From assembly GCA_910579545.1 (NCBI GenBank), contig CAJTVI010000107.1, positions 1-6,344 on the forward strand: a stretch of 6,344 nucleotides of DNA, given 5' to 3'. Shown piece after piece: positions 6,337 through 6,344 of this stretch. The notes under the pieces are model-generated. The model saw only the letters and a list, made by a program, of their open reading frames with translations, was not told where the DNA came from and did not search any database. The first letter of the stretch is position 1. Each line of letters opens with the position of its first letter. The stretch is from an uncultured Oscillospiraceae bacterium (GTDB lineage: Bacteria; Bacillota; Clostridia; Oscillospirales; Ruminococcaceae). A program made the position numbers and the translations under genes.

Positions 6337-6344
6337 TGGGTATT

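Overview
The window looks like chromosomal DNA from a GC-rich, Gram-positive, anaerobic gut-type Clostridia member, plausibly Oscillospirales/Ruminococcaceae. This is inferred from high GC (77-78% in the coding lines I counted), mostly G/C third positions with Leu as CTG then CTT, an LPXTG-like cell-wall anchor, and a fibro-slime plus SpaA plus DUF7601 domain mix that I recall as common there. The species cannot be named from sequence alone.

Layout, all on the + strand: (1) positions 2-604 hold the 3' part of a class B sortase gene, cut by the left edge, with His, Cys and Arg of the active site present. (2) 605-662 is a short gap with an imperfect tandem repeat (616-650) and a ribosome binding site (650-656). 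I see no convincing promoter or terminator there, so the two genes are probably co-transcribed. (3) 663-6245 encodes one 1860-residue wall-anchored surface protein. Its order is signal peptide, Pro/Thr/Glu-rich stalk with 24-nt repeats, Cys/His cluster, Ig-like module, unassigned low-GC segment, fibro-slime (PA14-like) module, SpaA module, unassigned insert, second SpaA module with insert, two DUF7601-like modules, VPATG sorting signal, membrane helix and Arg/Pro-rich tail. (4) 6246-6344 holds two hairpins, the second a very strong intrinsic terminator that closes the unit.

The genes make sense together. The protein is exported, its repeated Ig-like modules (probably stiffened by Lys-Asn isopeptide bonds) form a stalk, the fibro-slime region is the likely binding head, and the neighbouring sortase is the obvious candidate to cut VPATG and attach the protein to the wall or to a pilus-like polymer. 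I do not see a wholly new system. The parts most worth a second look are the low-GC mosaic segment in the head, the two large inserts around the SpaA modules, the Cys/His cluster, and the VPATG/class B sortase pairing.
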